In this document: in pieces, positions 10,274-18,098 of the stretch
Layout of the letters: the number at the start of each line of letters is the position of its first letter
Position numbering within the stretch: position 1 is the stretch's first letter
From: JACRCT01 sp049841135
GTDB lineage: Bacteria > Myxococcota > Myxococcia > Myxococcales > UBA5297
Direction: 5' to 3'
NCBI GenBank assembly: GCA_049841135.1
Contig: JASGHK010000005.1
Coordinates: forward strand, 2,046,001-2,110,000
Length of the DNA stretch: 64,000 bases
Position numbers and translations under genes: made by a program
The notes under the pieces: model-generated
Seen by the model: only the letters and a program-made list of their open reading frames with translations
Databases searched by the model: none
Told to the model about the DNA's origin: nothing

Positions 10274-11026
10274 ATGAAATCCGCGATCTACATCCCCGCC
10301 TACAACGCCGCCAAGACGCTGCCCAAGGTCTTCTCCCGCATCCCCGCGGACGTCCTGGAGCGCGTCGAGGAAGTCTTCGTCGTCGACAACTGCAGCACCG
10401 ACCGGACGAGCGAGGTCGTGCAGGAGTGGGCCGAGCGGATCCCCAAGCTGCGCGTCTACCGCAACCCGACGAACCTGGGCTACGGGGGCTCGCAGAAGTT
10501 CGCCTACCGGCACTGCATCGAGCGCGGCTACGACCACGTGGTGATGCTCCACGGGGATGCGCAGTACGCCCCCGAGCTCGTGGCGCACATCCTGGGGCGC
10601 GTCGAGTCGGGCGAGTACGACCTCGTCTTCGGCTCGCGGATCAGCGGGCACCCGCTGCAGGGCGGGATGCCCGTCATCCGCTACGTGGGCAACCGCTTCC
10701 TGACCACCTTCCAGAACCTGCTGCTCTCGCAGAAGCTCAGCGAGTACCACTCCGGCTACCGGGCCTACTCGGTCAAGGCGCTCGCGAGCCTGCCGTTCGA
10801 GCGGCTGTCGAACGACTACCACTTCGATACCGAGATCATCATCCTGCTCATCAACGCCGGTTTCCGGCTGGGCGAGCAGCCCATCCCCACGCACTACGGC
10901 GACGAGAAGAACTACGTGAACGTCTGGAAGTACGGCTCCGACGTGATGGTCACCACCTTCTCGTTCTGGCTCCACCGCACGCGGCTGCGCCACTCGCGCA
11001 ACTGGTCGCGCATCCTCGACGGCTGA
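10274..11026 (+). CDS. Glycosyltransferase family 2
   Basis: 250 residues. The N-terminal Rossmann-like part shows SAIYIPAYNAAKTLPKV, VFVVDNCSTDRTSEVV and NLGYGGSQ, followed by the metal-binding loop MLHGDAQY. These are features of inverting GT2 enzymes that resemble dolichol-phosphate mannose synthase or undecaprenyl-phosphate glycosyltransferases. The C-terminal part (LSNDYHFDTEIIILLINAGFRL) is typical, and there are no membrane helices beyond it. The start at 10274 puts the first strand at residue 3; the 12 residues upstream look non-coding. It faces the surface-sugar operon across a minisatellite, so a role in polysaccharide or lipid-linked sugar synthesis is likely. Confidence 0.85.
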   Translation: MKSAIYIPAYNAAKTLPKVFSRIPADVLERVEEVFVVDNCSTDRTSEVVQEWAERIPKLRVYRNPTNLGYGGSQKFAYRHCIERGYDHVVMLHGDAQYAPELVAHILGRVESGEYDLVFGSRISGHPLQGGMPVIRYVGNRFLTTFQNLLLSQKLSEYHSGYRAYSVKALASLPFERLSNDYHFDTEIIILLINAGFRLGEQPIPTHYGDEKNYVNVWKYGSDVMVTTFSFWLHRTRLRHSRNWSRILDG

Positions 11027-11041
11027 CCATCGAGGCCGCCG

Positions 11042-11476
11042 ATGGTTCGATGCTGGGGGCCGGGGTTCGATTTTGGGGTGCCGGGGTGGCGGGGTTCGAT
11101 GTCGGTAGTGCCGGGGTCGGCGGGGTTCGATGTCGGGGTGTGCCGGGGTGGCGGGGTTCGATGTCGGGGCGTGCCGGGGTGGCGGGGTTCGATGTCGGGG
11201 CGTGCCGGGGTGGCGGGGTTCGATGTCGGGGCGTGCCGGGGTGGCGGGGTTCGATGTCGGGAGTGCCGGGGTGGCGGGGTTCGATGTCGGGAGTGCCGGG
11301 GTGGCGGGGTTCGATGTCGGGGCGTGCCGGGGTGGCGGGGTTCGATGTCGGGGCGTGCCGGGGTGGCGGGGTTCGATGTCGGGGAGTGCCGAAGTGGCGG
11401 GGTTCGATGTCGGGGCGTGCCGGGTTGGCGGGGTTCGATCTCGGGGCGTGCCGGGGTTCGATCTCGGGGCGTGCCG
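11042..11476. repeat. GC-rich minisatellite, 30-31 bp unit, about 15 copies
   Basis: The unit is (GTGCCGGGGTGGCGGGG)(TTCGATGTCGGGGC), 31 bp, with 30-bp variants that lack one base. I count 15 occurrences of TTCGAT at regular spacing between the stop of the glycosyltransferase and a hairpin element. Copies are contiguous with no spacers, so it is not a CRISPR. The unit length is not a multiple of three and the repeats hold no stop codon, so open frames across it are not genes. Confidence 0.9.
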
Positions 11477-11519
11477 GCGGCTGAAGCCGCTGACTTTGCC
11501 AAGCCCGCCTGCGCGGGCT
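11477..11519. repeat. Double-hairpin interspersed repeat
   Basis: Two adjacent stem-loops: GCGGCT (11477-11482) with AGCCGC (11485-11490), and AGCCCGC (11502-11508) with GCGGGCT (11513-11519). The pattern of two short GC-rich hairpins ending in GGGCTGAAG resembles intergenic repeat elements found in many high-GC genomes. It lies between the convergent genes at 11026 and 11558 and may help end transcription. The sequence from 11520 to 11557 shows nothing further. Confidence 0.5.
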
Positions 11520-11557
11520 GAAGTGGTGGGCAGACCTCGAGGCGCCAGCCGGGATGA

Positions 11558-12445
11558 TCAGGCTTCCGATCGCTGGCCGGCTCGTCCGAGCAGCTCCGCG
11601 AGTCCGCTGCGCAGGTCGACTGCCGGCGTCCAGCCCGGGAGCCTTTGGCCGAACGTCACCGGGTGCAGGTTCTCGCGAGGTCGGTACGGCAGCGCGCCCC
11701 AGTTCACCCGGAGCGGTCGGCCCGAGACCTCGGACAGCAGCGCGACCAGCGCGCGCAAGGTGAGGGGCTGCCCGCTCGTCGCTTGGAAGGAGCACGGCCG
11801 CGGCAGGTCGTTGCGGGTCCGGACGAGGTCGGCCGCGTGCAAGAGCGCGCCGACGGCGTCGCGCACGTGCAGGAGATCGACGAACTGCTCGCCTGGGGAC
11901 ATGTCGAGCGCGGCGTCCTTGCCGAGCTGGGCGAGCAGGACCGAGACGATCTTGCGCCGTGGGTCCTCGGGCCCGTAGCTGTCGGCAAGCTTGAGCGTCA
12001 GCGCGCGCAGGCCCCGCACCTCGGCGTAGTAGCGCAGCACGTCCTCGAACGCCTGCTTGTGCGCCGCGTAGAGGTTGAAGGGGTGGTAGTCGGCCGACTC
12101 GAAGTGCTGCCAGGTGGTGCCGACGTTCACGAAGCCCGCGCACTTCTTCGGGTCGAGCGCCTCCAGGAGCCGCTGGCCGAACGCGAGGTTGGCCTCGACC
12201 ATCGCGTCCACCTGCCCGCTCGTGTGCTGGCCCGCGAAGAGCGTGGCCAGGTGCAGCACGACGACCTCGTCCAGGCCGCGCATGGCTTCGAGCCCGCTGC
12301 TGGGAAGGATTTGCACCCGGCCGCGCAGCTCCGGCACGACGGGCGAGCGGTGCTCCACCACCGTGACGGCGTGGCCCTTCGCGAGCAACTCGGGCACGAG
12401 GTGGCGCCCGATGAAGCCGGTGGCTCCGGTGACGAGATAGTTCAC
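11558..12445 (-). CDS. NAD-dependent epimerase/dehydratase (extended SDR)
   Basis: 295 residues. It begins (V/M)NYLVTGATGFIGRHLVPELL, the glycine-rich NAD(P)-binding loop of extended SDRs. The catalytic pair is visible as YHPFNLYAAHKQAFEDVL (YxxxK), with GTTW upstream as the third active-site position. LADSYGPEDPR is the typical substrate-binding loop. The start is a GTG at 12445 that overlaps the stop of the RmlC-like gene by four bases (GTGA), so translation is probably coupled. It is the last gene of a three-gene operon and probably modifies a nucleotide-linked sugar. Confidence 0.85.
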   Translation of the reverse strand: MNYLVTGATGFIGRHLVPELLAKGHAVTVVEHRSPVVPELRGRVQILPSSGLEAMRGLDEVVVLHLATLFAGQHTSGQVDAMVEANLAFGQRLLEALDPKKCAGFVNVGTTWQHFESADYHPFNLYAAHKQAFEDVLRYYAEVRGLRALTLKLADSYGPEDPRRKIVSVLLAQLGKDAALDMSPGEQFVDLLHVRDAVGALLHAADLVRTRNDLPRPCSFQATSGQPLTLRALVALLSEVSGRPLRVNWGALPYRPRENLHPVTFGQRLPGWTPAVDLRSGLAELLGRAGQRSEA

Positions 12446-12996
12446 AGGGCGATCCCCGTCCCGTAGGACTCGAGCGTCGGCAAGGCGCGGTCCCGCGCGC
12501 TCATCACCGGCGCGGTGACAGGCCAGGCGACCGGGGCGCTCGACCAGAGCACGCCGGTGTCGTGCTCGGGGCTGTGCGTGGCGGTGACCTCGTAGAGCAC
12601 CCGCGCCGCACGCGGTCCGGGCACGCAGAAGCCATGGGCGCAGCCCGGCGGGATGAGGACGGAGCGGTGGCCCTCGGCGCCGAGCGTGAGCGTGTACGCC
12701 TTTCCAAAGGTCCCGGAGCCGGCGCGCAGGTCGAGGATGACGTCGAAGATCTCGCCGTCGAGGCAGTGGAGGAGCTTCCAGTAGTGCGCCGGCGGCCGCT
12801 GCAGGTGCAGCCCGCGCAGGGTCCCGGGGTTGGAGGTCGAGTAGTACGTCTCGCGGAACACCAGGCGCTCCCCGGCGATCTCCTCGAGCCAGTCCGCCCG
12901 GTGGATCTTGGTGAACGAGCCGCGCTCGTCGCTGGAGAAGACGGCCTCGAGCTCGAAGCACCCGCGGAGGGGCGTCGGACGGCAGGGGAAGCTCAC
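12442..12996 (-). CDS. dTDP-4-dehydrorhamnose 3,5-epimerase-related protein (RmlC-like cupin)
   Basis: 184 residues, the usual RmlC length. Motifs along the cupin barrel are FSSDERGSFTKI, RETYYSTSNPGTLRGLHLQ (catalytic His region), DVILDLRAGSGTFGKA and SVLIPPGCAHGFCV. The start is a GTG at 12996 inside a GTGA overlap with the membrane protein gene upstream; the much longer upstream frame has no homology. It would isomerise a 4-keto-hexose nucleotide sugar, acting in the cytoplasm together with the downstream SDR. Whether it is a true rhamnose enzyme or a relative acting on another keto-sugar cannot be decided here. Confidence 0.85.
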   Translation of the reverse strand: MSFPCRPTPLRGCFELEAVFSSDERGSFTKIHRADWLEEIAGERLVFRETYYSTSNPGTLRGLHLQRPPAHYWKLLHCLDGEIFDVILDLRAGSGTFGKAYTLTLGAEGHRSVLIPPGCAHGFCVPGPRAARVLYEVTATHSPEHDTGVLWSSAPVAWPVTAPVMSARDRALPTLESYGTGIAL

Positions 12997-15329
12997 GCGC
13001 GCACCTCCACGGCTCTGGGGCGGGCCCGGCCCAGGAACGAGAGCAGGCAGAGCAGAGCGACGCCCACGACGCTCGACGCCACGCCGGCGGCGAGGTGCGG
13101 CGGGCGGTAGCGCAGCTCGACCGGGCCCGCCGCGGCGTCGTCGACGACCACGGCGAGGTGCACGCCGTGCGCGCGGACGATGGGCAGCTCGCGGCCGGCC
13201 TGCCGGGCGCTCCAGCCCACCTGGTAGAAGGTCTTGAGCCCCACCACGCCACCGCCGGTCCCGGTCAGCGCCAGCGTCGCTTCGTCCTGCCTGGGCCACG
13301 TCAGGCGCGCGATGCCCAGGCCGCCGCTCGCGACCGGCAAGGCGCGTCCCGCCAGGCGCCCGAGCGGGTCGTCGACGAGCGAGGCGACCTCATCGAGGCT
13401 TCGCGCGGAGCGCATCGCGTCCAGAACCTGGGCCTCGGAGAGCAGGCGCGGCGCGGCGACCACGAAGGACGCCGTCACCGGTGCCGGCAGGCGCTGCACC
13501 GTGGCGCCCGGGGGAGCGCCGACCATCGGCACGATCTCCAGGCCGGGCCAGGGCTGAGCGGTGACCACGTGGGTGCAGCCCAGGACCCAGGCGGCCGAGA
13601 CGCTCTTGGAGCGCAGCCCGCTCTCGAGGACGTAGTGGATGCGGGTGCGCAGCGCAGAGTAGGGGATGGCGGTGGTCACGCCGTCGCAGGCGGGCAGCTC
13701 GCCCAGACCCCAGGTCTTCTGGAAGCGCAGCGAACCGACCCAGGCCGAGGTCTCCTCGTCGAAGAAGGTGCCCTTCTCGAGCTCGGGGTCGATGCAGAAG
13801 TGGTTGGGCATGGCGCCCGAGCTCGGGATTCGGGCCAGCGGCGACGCCGTTCGGCCGAGCGGCGGCCCGACCTGCAGCGAGGAAGGCGCGGCGAAGGCGA
13901 GGTCGAGGGCGAGCAGCGCCGGGAGCAGCGCCACCCGGCGCGGCGCGAAGCGGGCGACGAGCAGCGCGCCCACCAGCGGGACGAGCGCCTGGACGAGCCC
14001 GCGCGACAGGACCGAGGAGAGCGTGGGCAGGAAGGGGACGGGCGGGGCGGCGGGGGACGCGCTCTGGGCGAGGGCATCGGCGCTGGTGAGGACGAGGCCG
14101 ATGGCCAGGATCAGCAGCGCCGCGGCGGCGCTGGAGGCGAGGACGAACGCCCGGCGCCGGCGCTGGCTGCGCGCGACCTGCTGGAGTCCGATGCCGCCGA
14201 GGACCGTGATGGCGAGCGCGGTGATGACCAGGTACTTGGCCGGGAAGCGGAAGGTGGCGAGCGGGGGGACGAGCTTCATCAGCGCGGGGAGCAGCGGGAG
14301 GGTGTCGCCCACCGACAGCAGCGCGCCGACGACCGCCACCACCGAGAGCGAGGCCGTGCGCCGCCGCGCGAAGGCCAGCGCCGCCGCGACCAGCATCAGC
14401 GGGCCCAGGTAGGCCTCGGCGTCCCACGGCAGGCTCCAGGTGCGGCCCTCGAGGACGTTGGAGAGGGTGGTGAACGGCTGGACGGGCTGCTCGGCGCCGG
14501 GGATGAGCAGGCTGGGCCACGATCCGGGCGTGAACGAGCGGCGCAGCGCGTCGGAGGCGGCCAGCGCGCCGCCCCGCGGGGTGAGCGCCGCCTCGGCGAG
14601 CGCCGGGGCCCAGACCGCGAGGCTGCCCAGGACGCTGGCCACGACGCAGCCGCCGAGCAGGAGGCCCCGGCGCAGCACGCGGCGGGAGCTCCACGGCCGG
14701 CGCAGGAGGATCTCCAAAACGACGAGCGCGGTGGCGAGCGCGAAGGACTGGGGCTCGGCTCCCACGAGGCAGCCGAGCAGGCCAAAGCCCACCGCGGCCA
14801 CGGCCGTCGCGCCGCCACGCGGGTGGAGCGCCCGGCGGGCCCCGGCCCAGACGAGCGGCAGGCAGGGCGCGGCGGCGAGGAAGGGAGAGTGGTGGATCAG
14901 GTTGAGCGCCGGACCGGAGAGCGCGAAGGCGACGCCGGTGGCGCCGGCGGTCAGGGAACGCGCTCCGAAGGTCCGCGCCAGCCAGGTGGCGGAGGCGGCG
15001 CCCAGGGCGAGGTGGAGGATGGGCATCGCCGAGACGGCCCAGTCCAGAGGGAAGGCCAAGGAGAGCCAGCGCAGCGGAGAGAGGGCCTGGGTGTAGGGCC
15101 GGGCGAAGAGCGGGGTGCCGTTGGGGAGCAGCCACCAGGAGAAGCCGGGCTCCGCGGAGCGCCGAAGCGCGCAGGCGAGCCCCATCTCCTCGAGCATCAG
15201 GTCCAAGCCGTAGAGGAAGAGCCCGAGGGCGGGGAGGGCGGCCAGGAAGAGCAGCACCGCGATCGCCGCGAGGCCCGCAGGACGGAGGGTGGCGCGGGCG
15301 CAGAGGCGGTCCAGGCGGCGGGAGGGCAT
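12993..15329 (-). CDS. YfhO-like polytopic membrane protein
   Basis: 778 residues with about a dozen hydrophobic helices. Near the middle is LVPPLATFRFPAKYLVITALAI, the hallmark of the YfhO family of large membrane proteins, which are thought to be GT-C-like glycosyltransferases. A soluble extracytoplasmic part follows, and a final helix ends in SFLGRARPRAVEVRA. The start ATG at 15329 lacks a strong ribosome site but leads straight into the first helix. It is the first gene of a minus-strand operon whose next two genes overlap it and each other by GTGA. The context suggests transfer of a sugar to a lipid or surface polymer. Confidence 0.8.
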   Translation of the reverse strand: MPSRRLDRLCARATLRPAGLAAIAVLLFLAALPALGLFLYGLDLMLEEMGLACALRRSAEPGFSWWLLPNGTPLFARPYTQALSPLRWLSLAFPLDWAVSAMPILHLALGAASATWLARTFGARSLTAGATGVAFALSGPALNLIHHSPFLAAAPCLPLVWAGARRALHPRGGATAVAAVGFGLLGCLVGAEPQSFALATALVVLEILLRRPWSSRRVLRRGLLLGGCVVASVLGSLAVWAPALAEAALTPRGGALAASDALRRSFTPGSWPSLLIPGAEQPVQPFTTLSNVLEGRTWSLPWDAEAYLGPLMLVAAALAFARRRTASLSVVAVVGALLSVGDTLPLLPALMKLVPPLATFRFPAKYLVITALAITVLGGIGLQQVARSQRRRRAFVLASSAAAALLILAIGLVLTSADALAQSASPAAPPVPFLPTLSSVLSRGLVQALVPLVGALLVARFAPRRVALLPALLALDLAFAAPSSLQVGPPLGRTASPLARIPSSGAMPNHFCIDPELEKGTFFDEETSAWVGSLRFQKTWGLGELPACDGVTTAIPYSALRTRIHYVLESGLRSKSVSAAWVLGCTHVVTAQPWPGLEIVPMVGAPPGATVQRLPAPVTASFVVAAPRLLSEAQVLDAMRSARSLDEVASLVDDPLGRLAGRALPVASGGLGIARLTWPRQDEATLALTGTGGGVVGLKTFYQVGWSARQAGRELPIVRAHGVHLAVVVDDAAAGPVELRYRPPHLAAGVASSVVGVALLCLLSFLGRARPRAVEVRA

Positions 15330-15529
15330 CGGGCCGCCATAGTAGCGTGGGCCCGCGCCGTCACAGCGGGCGAAGGAGCGGCTGCTCGGCTCGGAGGCGA
15401 GCGCCTGCTACCACCGCTGGGCTCGCGCTTCGTGTGGCCCGTCGCCGCGAGGCGTCGACTTCGTGCCTCCCGGAAGCAGATCCTCGACGGAGGCTCGTGC
15501 GTTCCTCACCGCCAACCACGGAGTTCACC

Positions 15530-16345
15530 ATGCTCTCGCTGCTGCTCACCTCCCTCTTCCTCGCCGCGCCCGCCCCCTCAACCCCCGCCGTGGCTGAAGG
15601 CCAATGCGACCATCCCCGGCCCGCCGTCCTCCACTGCGGCGTCGCCGGTTCGGACCCCAGCTTCCAGCGGGGCTTCGAGTGCAGCACCTACGTCTGCATG
15701 GAGAAGCTCTCCACCGCGCCGCTGGCCGACGGCGCGGTGCGGCTGCTCGATCAGAAAGGCAAGCCGATTGCCGGGCAGGTCGCCGTGTCGGACCGGGGCT
15801 TCTCGTTCACTCCGGTGAAGCCGCTCGCGGCGGGGAAGTACGAGCTGGTCGTCGACCGCTGGGCCTTCAAGAGCGAGAAGGGCGATGCGGTGACCATGAA
15901 CAATGCGGAGGAGAGCGTCGGCCGGTTCCGGTTCTGCTTCGACACGGCCGAGGACCCGCGCCTGCGCAACAACCCGAGCGACACCGTCAACGGCTGCGCC
16001 TGGGAGCGCGAGAAGCAGGGCCGGCTGCCCGCCTTCCTGCAGGCGGCGCGTTTCATCGACGTGCAGCGTGGCGACATCAAGCGCGTGGATCGCATCCAGT
16101 TGGTGCGCGAGTTCGTGGCGACGGCGTTCGACTGGGACACCTTCTCCGCCAGCCGGCCGAGCGCCCCGGTCGCTGCGACCCTCTCGTTCAAGGACGCTGC
16201 CGAGAAGCAGGTCGGGACCGCAGTGATCGACTGCGATGGGTTCCTCTGCTTCGCCCCGGGCGGCTGCTTCAGGGCCAACCTGGAGAAGCTCAACCGCGAC
16301 CTCTACTTCAACGCCGGCACCTGCGCCGCCAAGGCCGAGAAGTAA
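15530..16345 (+). CDS. Secreted protein of unknown function
   Basis: 271 residues. The start at 15530 (GGAG upstream) gives a signal peptide (MLSLLLTSLFLAAPAPSTPAVA). The mature protein has paired cysteines (QCDHPRPAVLHCG, ECSTYVCMEK, FCFD, NGCAWE, DCDGFLCFAPGGC) that suggest disulphides. It reads like two beta domains: GAVRLLDQKGKPIAGQVAVSDRGFSFTPVKPLAAGKYELVV resembles a Big/regulatory sandwich. No family was recognised. It is divergent from the YfhO-like gene. Confidence 0.7.
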   Translation: MLSLLLTSLFLAAPAPSTPAVAEGQCDHPRPAVLHCGVAGSDPSFQRGFECSTYVCMEKLSTAPLADGAVRLLDQKGKPIAGQVAVSDRGFSFTPVKPLAAGKYELVVDRWAFKSEKGDAVTMNNAEESVGRFRFCFDTAEDPRLRNNPSDTVNGCAWEREKQGRLPAFLQAARFIDVQRGDIKRVDRIQLVREFVATAFDWDTFSASRPSAPVAATLSFKDAAEKQVGTAVIDCDGFLCFAPGGCFRANLEKLNRDLYFNAGTCAAKAEK

Positions 16346-16484
16346 GAAGGGGGCTCCGGGGCCGAGACTCTTCGTAGCGTCGCGAACAATTCCGCGCTCG
16401 CCCCCCGAAGGAGTCTCCATGCAGCGCTCGGGCTCGGCACTAGGGAGAGGGGCTTTCCCGAACGAACCCAAGGAGCCGACCGCC

Positions 16485-16935
16485 ATGCCACGAGCCGTTC
16501 CCGAAGGATTCCGAACCGTGACCCCAGCGCTGCGACTGAAGGACTGCGCGGCCGCGATAGCGCTCTACAAGAAGGCGTTCGGGGCCAAGGAGCTTCTCCC
16601 GAATGGCGGACCCGACCGGCCAGAAGATCTGGCACGCCACGATCCAGATCGGCGACTCGATCATCATGATGAACGACGAGAACCCGGAGATGGACGCGGC
16701 GGCCATCCCCTCGGCGCTCTTCCTGTACGTCGAGGACGTCGACGCCGCCTGGAAGCGCGCCGTCGACGCCGGCCTGAAGGTGGAGCTGCCGCTCGAGAAC
16801 GCCTTCTGGGGCGATCGATTCGGCAGCCTGATCGACCGCTTCGACGTGGAGTGGTCGCTCGCGCAGCACATCAAGGATCTGACCCCTGAGGAGATGAAGA
16901 AGGCCCAGCAGGAGTTCCTCAAGAAGAACGGCTGA
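16485..16935 (+). CDS. PhnB-like VOC (glyoxalase fold) protein (frameshifted)
   Basis: The start at 16485 has AAGGAG 9 bases upstream. The first frame gives VTPALRLKDCAAAIALYKKAFGAKELL, and the next frame continues RMADPTGQKIWHATIQIGDSIIMMNDENPE, LFLYVEDVDAAWKRAVDAG and FWGDRFGSLIDRFDVEWSLAQHI. Together these are a full PhnB/YycE-like VOC domain of about 149 residues. Deleting one C from the CCC at about 16593-16595 restores the frame exactly (ELLRMADP). Such proteins are dimeric, metal-binding-fold proteins with varied and mostly unknown substrates. A strong terminator follows. Confidence 0.8.
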
Positions 16936-16949
16936 GCGCCTCCAACGCA

Positions 16950-16980
16950 GCGGCCCCGGAGCGCCGAGCTCCGGGGCCGC
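16950..16980. terminator. Hairpin terminator between convergent genes
   Basis: A perfect 13-bp stem, 16950-16962 with 16968-16980 (GCGGCCCCGGAGC), closes a 5-nt loop. It is 14 bases after the VOC stop and 24 bases from the end of the convergent lipoprotein gene, so it can serve both. The T-tract is poor, as is usual in high-GC genomes. Confidence 0.75.
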
Positions 16981-17004
16981 TTGCGTCAGGTGAACTGACC
17001 GCGC

Positions 17005-17640
17005 TCAGCCGCCCTTTTCGTGGCCGTCGTTGCTGCCGCTGCTGCCACCACCGCCGCTGCTGCAGTTGGTCGAACCGCCGTGCCGGCTCCAGTAGCCGCC
17101 GTTGTCGCACGGGTCAGTCGTGGTCTGGTCGCCGCCGTGCGCTTTGCAGACGCCGTCGTCGCACTCCAGGCCCGCGGCGCAGTCGGGGACGCAGGCGAGC
17201 GTGCCGTCCTCGTTGTGGTGCGGGCCGTCGTCGACCTTCACCGCGACGCGTCCCAGCTCGCGCACGTCGGCGGACACCTCGCCCTCGAGCTCCTGCTCGT
17301 TCTCGAACTGCAGCTCGCGCTCGGTGCCGTCCTCGATCTTCACGATCCGGCTCCCGCGCTGGTCCGCGCTGATCCGCAGCCTGGCGGGCAGCGCGAAGCG
17401 GGTGCCGGCCGGCTCGAGCTCGAACTCACGGCTGCCGTGGCGCGGCTCGACCTCGCGCACCCGGATCTCCACCTCGGACGCGAGCGCCCCGGCCGGCACC
17501 TGCAACGTCAGCCCGCTCTGCAGCTGGACCACCCCGCCGCCGGAGCCGACCTTCGCGCTCGCCGCACCGCCCGCGCCGCCGCACGCCGCCGCCAACATCG
17601 CCGCCATCACCACCATCGCCGCCCGAGCTTCGCGAATCAT
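17005..17640 (-). CDS. Lipoprotein with ZU5-like domain
   Basis: 211 residues. The start at 17640 has AGGAGG upstream and a lipoprotein signal (MIREARAAMVVMAAMLAAACGG). Residues about 34-125 read GGGVVQLQSGLTLQVPAGALASEVEIRVREVE..., the pattern of ZU5-like domains (glycine, then VPxGAL and alternating strands). A cysteine-rich tail with CVPDCAAGLECDDGVCKAHGG and a Gly/Ser-rich end follows. A promoter at 17678-17707 shares both elements and the spacing of the one in front of the ECF sigma gene. This makes the lipoprotein a likely member of the ECF regulon although an insertion element now separates the two. Confidence 0.75.
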   Translation of the reverse strand: MIREARAAMVVMAAMLAAACGGAGGAASAKVGSGGGVVQLQSGLTLQVPAGALASEVEIRVREVEPRHGSREFELEPAGTRFALPARLRISADQRGSRIVKIEDGTERELQFENEQELEGEVSADVRELGRVAVKVDDGPHHNEDGTLACVPDCAAGLECDDGVCKAHGGDQTTTDPCDNGGYWSRHGGSTNCSSGGGGSSGSNDGHEKGG

Positions 17641-17677
17641 GTGTTCCTCCTGCCTTCTGGTTGGTGCTTCTGCAGGA

Positions 17678-17707
17678 GGGAACACCGGAGCCGCCGGGCG
17701 TGGGACA
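17678..17707 (-). promoter_or_regulatory. ECF-type promoter of the ZU5-like lipoprotein
   Basis: Reading the minus strand from 17707: TGTCCCACGCC, 8 bases, then CCGGTGTTCCC. The ECF sigma gene has TGTCCCACGCC, 8 bases, CGGGTGTCTTC. Taking TGTCCC as -35 and GGTGT(T/C) as -10 gives a 15-base spacer, as expected for ECF promoters. The inferred leader is about 34 nt and carries the AGGAGG site. Confidence 0.65.
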
Positions 17708-17746
17708 GGCACGTGCGCGCCTCCCCCATCGAGGAGCAGGGCGCTA

Positions 17747-17774
17747 GTACTGCGCGCCCTAAGATCTTTCTGGG
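17747..17774 (+). repeat. IS630 terminal inverted repeat (left)
   Basis: Begins GTACTGCGCGCCC directly after the TA at 17745. The stop codon of the accessory ORF (17759-17761) lies inside this repeat, so the ORF ends within the element. Confidence 0.75.
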
Positions 17775-18079
17775 TTGAAATCACCAGGAATATTCACTGG
17801 TTCCAGAGTCCAGCCGAATTGCTCCTCAACAATGGCGAATAGCTCGCGCATGGTCGCGCGGTAGGGAGTCTTTTCCCAGCGGCCAGTGTGCGTGGGCATC
17901 TCGAGGTACCACCACTGCACGGTGGCGCGGCGGAAGCGCAGGTGGGGAATCGGGTCGTCCTCCGGGCCCGACTCCAGCGTCACGAGGTCGCCCTTGGCGC
18001 GCACGCGCAGGTGCTTGTGCTCGGGGTGCTCGCAGAGGAGCTGCTCGGCTGTGCGTCGGCCGTCGTCGCTCTTGTTCAT
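17759..18079 (-). CDS. Accessory ORF of the IS630 element, unknown function
   Basis: 106 residues from the ATG at 18079; an upstream in-frame ATG at 18127 would give 122 residues and overlap the transposase by 29 bases. The protein (MNKSDDGRRTAEQLLCEHPEHKHLRVRAKGDLV...) is small and soluble, with the core IPHLRFRRATVQWWYLEMPTHTGRWEKTPYRATMRELFAIVEEQFGWTLEPVN. I do not recognise a family. It lies downstream of the transposase on the same strand and stops inside the terminal repeat, so it moves with the element. It could be a transposition cofactor or a passenger. Confidence 0.65.
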   Translation of the reverse strand: MNKSDDGRRTAEQLLCEHPEHKHLRVRAKGDLVTLESGPEDDPIPHLRFRRATVQWWYLEMPTHTGRWEKTPYRATMRELFAIVEEQFGWTLEPVNIPGDFNPERS

Positions 18080-18098
18080 GGGCTCGCGTGCCCGCCGC

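Noticed and set aside
11042..11476. CRISPR-like array
   Set aside because: Units are contiguous 30-31 bp copies with no unique spacers and no cas genes nearby.
10950..12143. Long minus-strand frame through the minisatellite
   Set aside because: It exists only because the 31-bp unit has no stops; the SDR gene uses another frame.
13095..15818. 907-codon open frame on the plus strand opposite the YfhO-like gene
   Set aside because: Arg/Gly/Glu-rich composition with no domain or signal; antisense of a real membrane protein gene.
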